Assembly (NCBI RefSeq): GCF_030732225.1
Contig: NZ_CP132230.1
Location: 338,001-402,000, forward strand
From: Streptococcus iniae
Lineage (GTDB): Bacteria; Bacillota; Bacilli; Lactobacillales; Streptococcaceae
Length of the DNA: 64,000 bases
Reading direction: 5' to 3'
In this document: positions 62,663 through 64,000 of the stretch, piece after piece
How positions within the stretch are numbered: the first letter of the stretch is position 1
Layout of the letters: each line of letters opens with the position of its first letter
Program-made: the position numbers and the translations under genes
The notes under the pieces: generated by a model
The model's database searches: none
The model's input: the letters and a program-made list of their open reading frames with translations, nothing else
What the model was told of the DNA's origin: nothing

Positions 62663-63385
62663 ATGAGATTGTATTACACATGCCAAAATGGACAGAAACT
62701 CTATTACGAAATACATGGACAAGGAAGTCCCATTGTCTTTTTTCACGGCAATGGCTTATCAAGTCAGTATTTTAAACATCAAAAAGTATTAGCTAAAAAC
62801 TACCAATTAATTATGATTGACAGTCCTGGTCAGGGACAGTCAGATGCTCTTGAACACATGGTATCCTTTGCTGATATTGCAAAAGAGATAAGGAGCTTAT
62901 TACATCATTTGCACCTGTCTTCCTATGTTATTGTAGGCCATAGTGATGGTGCCAATTTGGCTATAGCTTATGCTCAGCTCTATCCAGATAATGTTGCAGC
63001 ATTACTCTTGAATGCTGGGAACATTCAGTTTAGAGGATTGACCTACATATCACGTTTACTGATTTCTTACAAAGTCTGTAAACTCTCCTTACTTTCAAAA
63101 ATTTTCCCTACTCTAAAGAATGCTTATTATGTTGCTCACCTTATGACAATTAACCAACACCTCAAAAGGTCTCCTTTCAAGCAGGCAAAGCCTGTCTATG
63201 TTTTGGTAGGTGAAAAAGATATGATCAAAGAAAAGCATTCTTTAAAAATAGCAAAGCTCTATCAAAAGAGCCGTTTGATTATCTTGCCCAAGTTTGGCCA
63301 CCATATTGCAACTAAGGACCCTGAGGTTTTTAATCAATTTATTAATGACTTAATGAATGAGTTAGAAAGAAAAAATACTGTATGA
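62663..63385 (+). CDS. Alpha/beta hydrolase
   Basis: About 240 residues. Typical fold: HGQGSPIVFFHGNGLSSQYF (oxyanion HGNG), MIDSPGQGQS, nucleophile elbow VIVGHSDGANLAIAYAQ with the catalytic Ser, later VYVLVGEKDMI (acid) and LPKFGHHIAT (His). No signal peptide. Its stop overlaps the start of mprF by 4 bases (ATGA), so it is coupled with lipid modification; the substrate is unknown. Confidence 0.88.
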   Translation: MRLYYTCQNGQKLYYEIHGQGSPIVFFHGNGLSSQYFKHQKVLAKNYQLIMIDSPGQGQSDALEHMVSFADIAKEIRSLLHHLHLSSYVIVGHSDGANLAIAYAQLYPDNVAALLLNAGNIQFRGLTYISRLLISYKVCKLSLLSKIFPTLKNAYYVAHLMTINQHLKRSPFKQAKPVYVLVGEKDMIKEKHSLKIAKLYQKSRLIILPKFGHHIATKDPEVFNQFINDLMNELERKNTV

Positions 63386-64000
63386 AGAAACTTATTACCA
63401 ACCTGAAAAACTACCAATCGAGTATAAAACTTGTTTTCTTTTTATCGGTGTCCATGATTGTTATTTTGGAACTGGGAAAACTCATTAAGACCATTTCCAT
63501 TGCTGATATTAAAAATGGCTTAAGTCAACTAACCCCTTTTTCAATTGTTATCATGTTTGTTTTGGGGATTTGCGCCCTCATTCCAATGCTCTTTTTTGAC
63601 ATTATTTTAAACCAGGAAATTAAAAGCAAGCATTCCTTGGTTTATATCTTAGAAACTAGCTGGATTATCAATTCTATCAATAATCTGGTTGGGTTTGCAG
63701 GCTTAGTGGATATTGGATTGCGCTATTCTTTTTATTCTGAAGATGACAAAGCAAGTGATAGTATGCAAGGTATTTCAAAAGTCATTCCCTTTTTTATTAC
63801 GGGGCTTTCTTTTTTGAGTCTTTTAACCTTCCTCTTGATATTTTGTTTTCCAACCAGCCCTTCCATTGAAAAGTTTTGGATTGTCTTGTTAGGCGCCTCA
63901 CTTTACCTTCCAGTTGTTTTGTATATTTCAGGCCACCCTAAATTAAAATTCTTTGGGCAATTGGCACGAAAACGGCAATTACAACTGATTATGGCATCGA
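63382..64000 (+). CDS. mprF: MprF-like phosphatidylglycerol lysyltransferase/flippase, 3' end outside window
   Basis: 206 residues are visible. Membrane helices SIKLVFFLSVSMIVILELGKLI, FSIVIMFVLGICALIPMLFFDIIL, FFITGLSFLSLLTFLLIF, and the loop LVGFAGLVDIGLRYSFYSE found in the flippase domain of MprF. MprF makes lysyl-phosphatidylglycerol and moves it to the outer leaflet, lowering sensitivity to cationic peptides. Only the N-terminal flippase part is in the window, so the synthase domain cannot be confirmed. Confidence 0.75.
   Translation, partial: MKKLITNLKNYQSSIKLVFFLSVSMIVILELGKLIKTISIADIKNGLSQLTPFSIVIMFVLGICALIPMLFFDIILNQEIKSKHSLVYILETSWIINSINNLVGFAGLVDIGLRYSFYSEDDKASDSMQGISKVIPFFITGLSFLSLLTFLLIFCFPTSPSIEKFWIVLLGASLYLPVVLYISGHPKLKFFGQLARKRQLQLIMAS

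Overview
The window reads as a chromosome segment of a pyogenic-group Streptococcus, most like S. dysgalactiae, S. pyogenes or S. canis. The evidence is the low-GC coding style, the streptococcal gene order rpsO-pnp-cysE-cysS-mrnC, an N-glycan degradation locus of the pneumococcal/GAS type, a Sip-like LysM protein, an IS1239-like IS30-family element and a complete citrate fermentation cluster. The species was not proven; this is recognition by eye without database searches.

Layout. 1-7.4 kb: housekeeping genes (partial MFS transporter, rpsO, pnp with a long 5' hairpin, an SseB-like gene, cysE, cysS, mrnC). 7.5-9.3 kb: an IS1182-family element whose transposase is broken by a short hairpin-bearing insertion. 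9.4-29 kb: a host N-glycan utilisation locus (GH92, GH125, GH38, ROK kinase, GH20, an NgtS/P1/P2-type ABC importer, a DUF624-type membrane protein, a YesM/AraC-type two-component system, GH1). A small bacteriocin cassette sits between GH92 and GH125 and is bracketed by a 60-bp direct repeat. 29-31 kb: a two-gene insertion (zinc-ribbon protein plus helical protein) that looks like a conflict or defence module, upstream of rlmB. 31-33.3 kb: rlmB, NYN-domain gene, degV. 33.4-35.6 kb: an IS3-family element nested in an IS30-family element, with hairpin repeats beside it. 35.6-36.6 kb: rplM-rpsI with an L13 leader.

36.6-46.4 kb is an accessory island abutting the 3' end of rpsI. It holds two complete four-gene modules: a membrane-anchored putative immunity protein, a lipase with an N-terminal catalytic domain and a C-terminal helical half, and two small helical proteins. 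A third module is represented only by its putative immunity gene, which is split by an IS256-family element with a perfect 8-bp target duplication. The architecture matches the reverse-arranged type VII-secreted lipase TslA with its TilA/TlaA/TlaB partners. A second, diverged rpsI 3' end lies after module 1, and fragments of the lipase gene lie in the leaders of modules 1 and 3, so the island grew by repeated insertion or recombination at rpsI. No T7SS machinery gene is in the window.

46.6-64 kb: sip-like gene, PadR regulator plus membrane partner, then the citrate locus. One arm (citM, GntR regulator, citG, citC) faces left; the other (oadH, oadD, oadB, oadG, citD, citE, citF, citX, oadA) faces right, with a cre-like site between them. 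pckA with its own cre-like palindrome, an alpha/beta hydrolase and the start of mprF close the window. Citrate enters by CitM, citrate lyase splits it to acetate and oxaloacetate, and the biotin-dependent Oad complex decarboxylates oxaloacetate to pyruvate.
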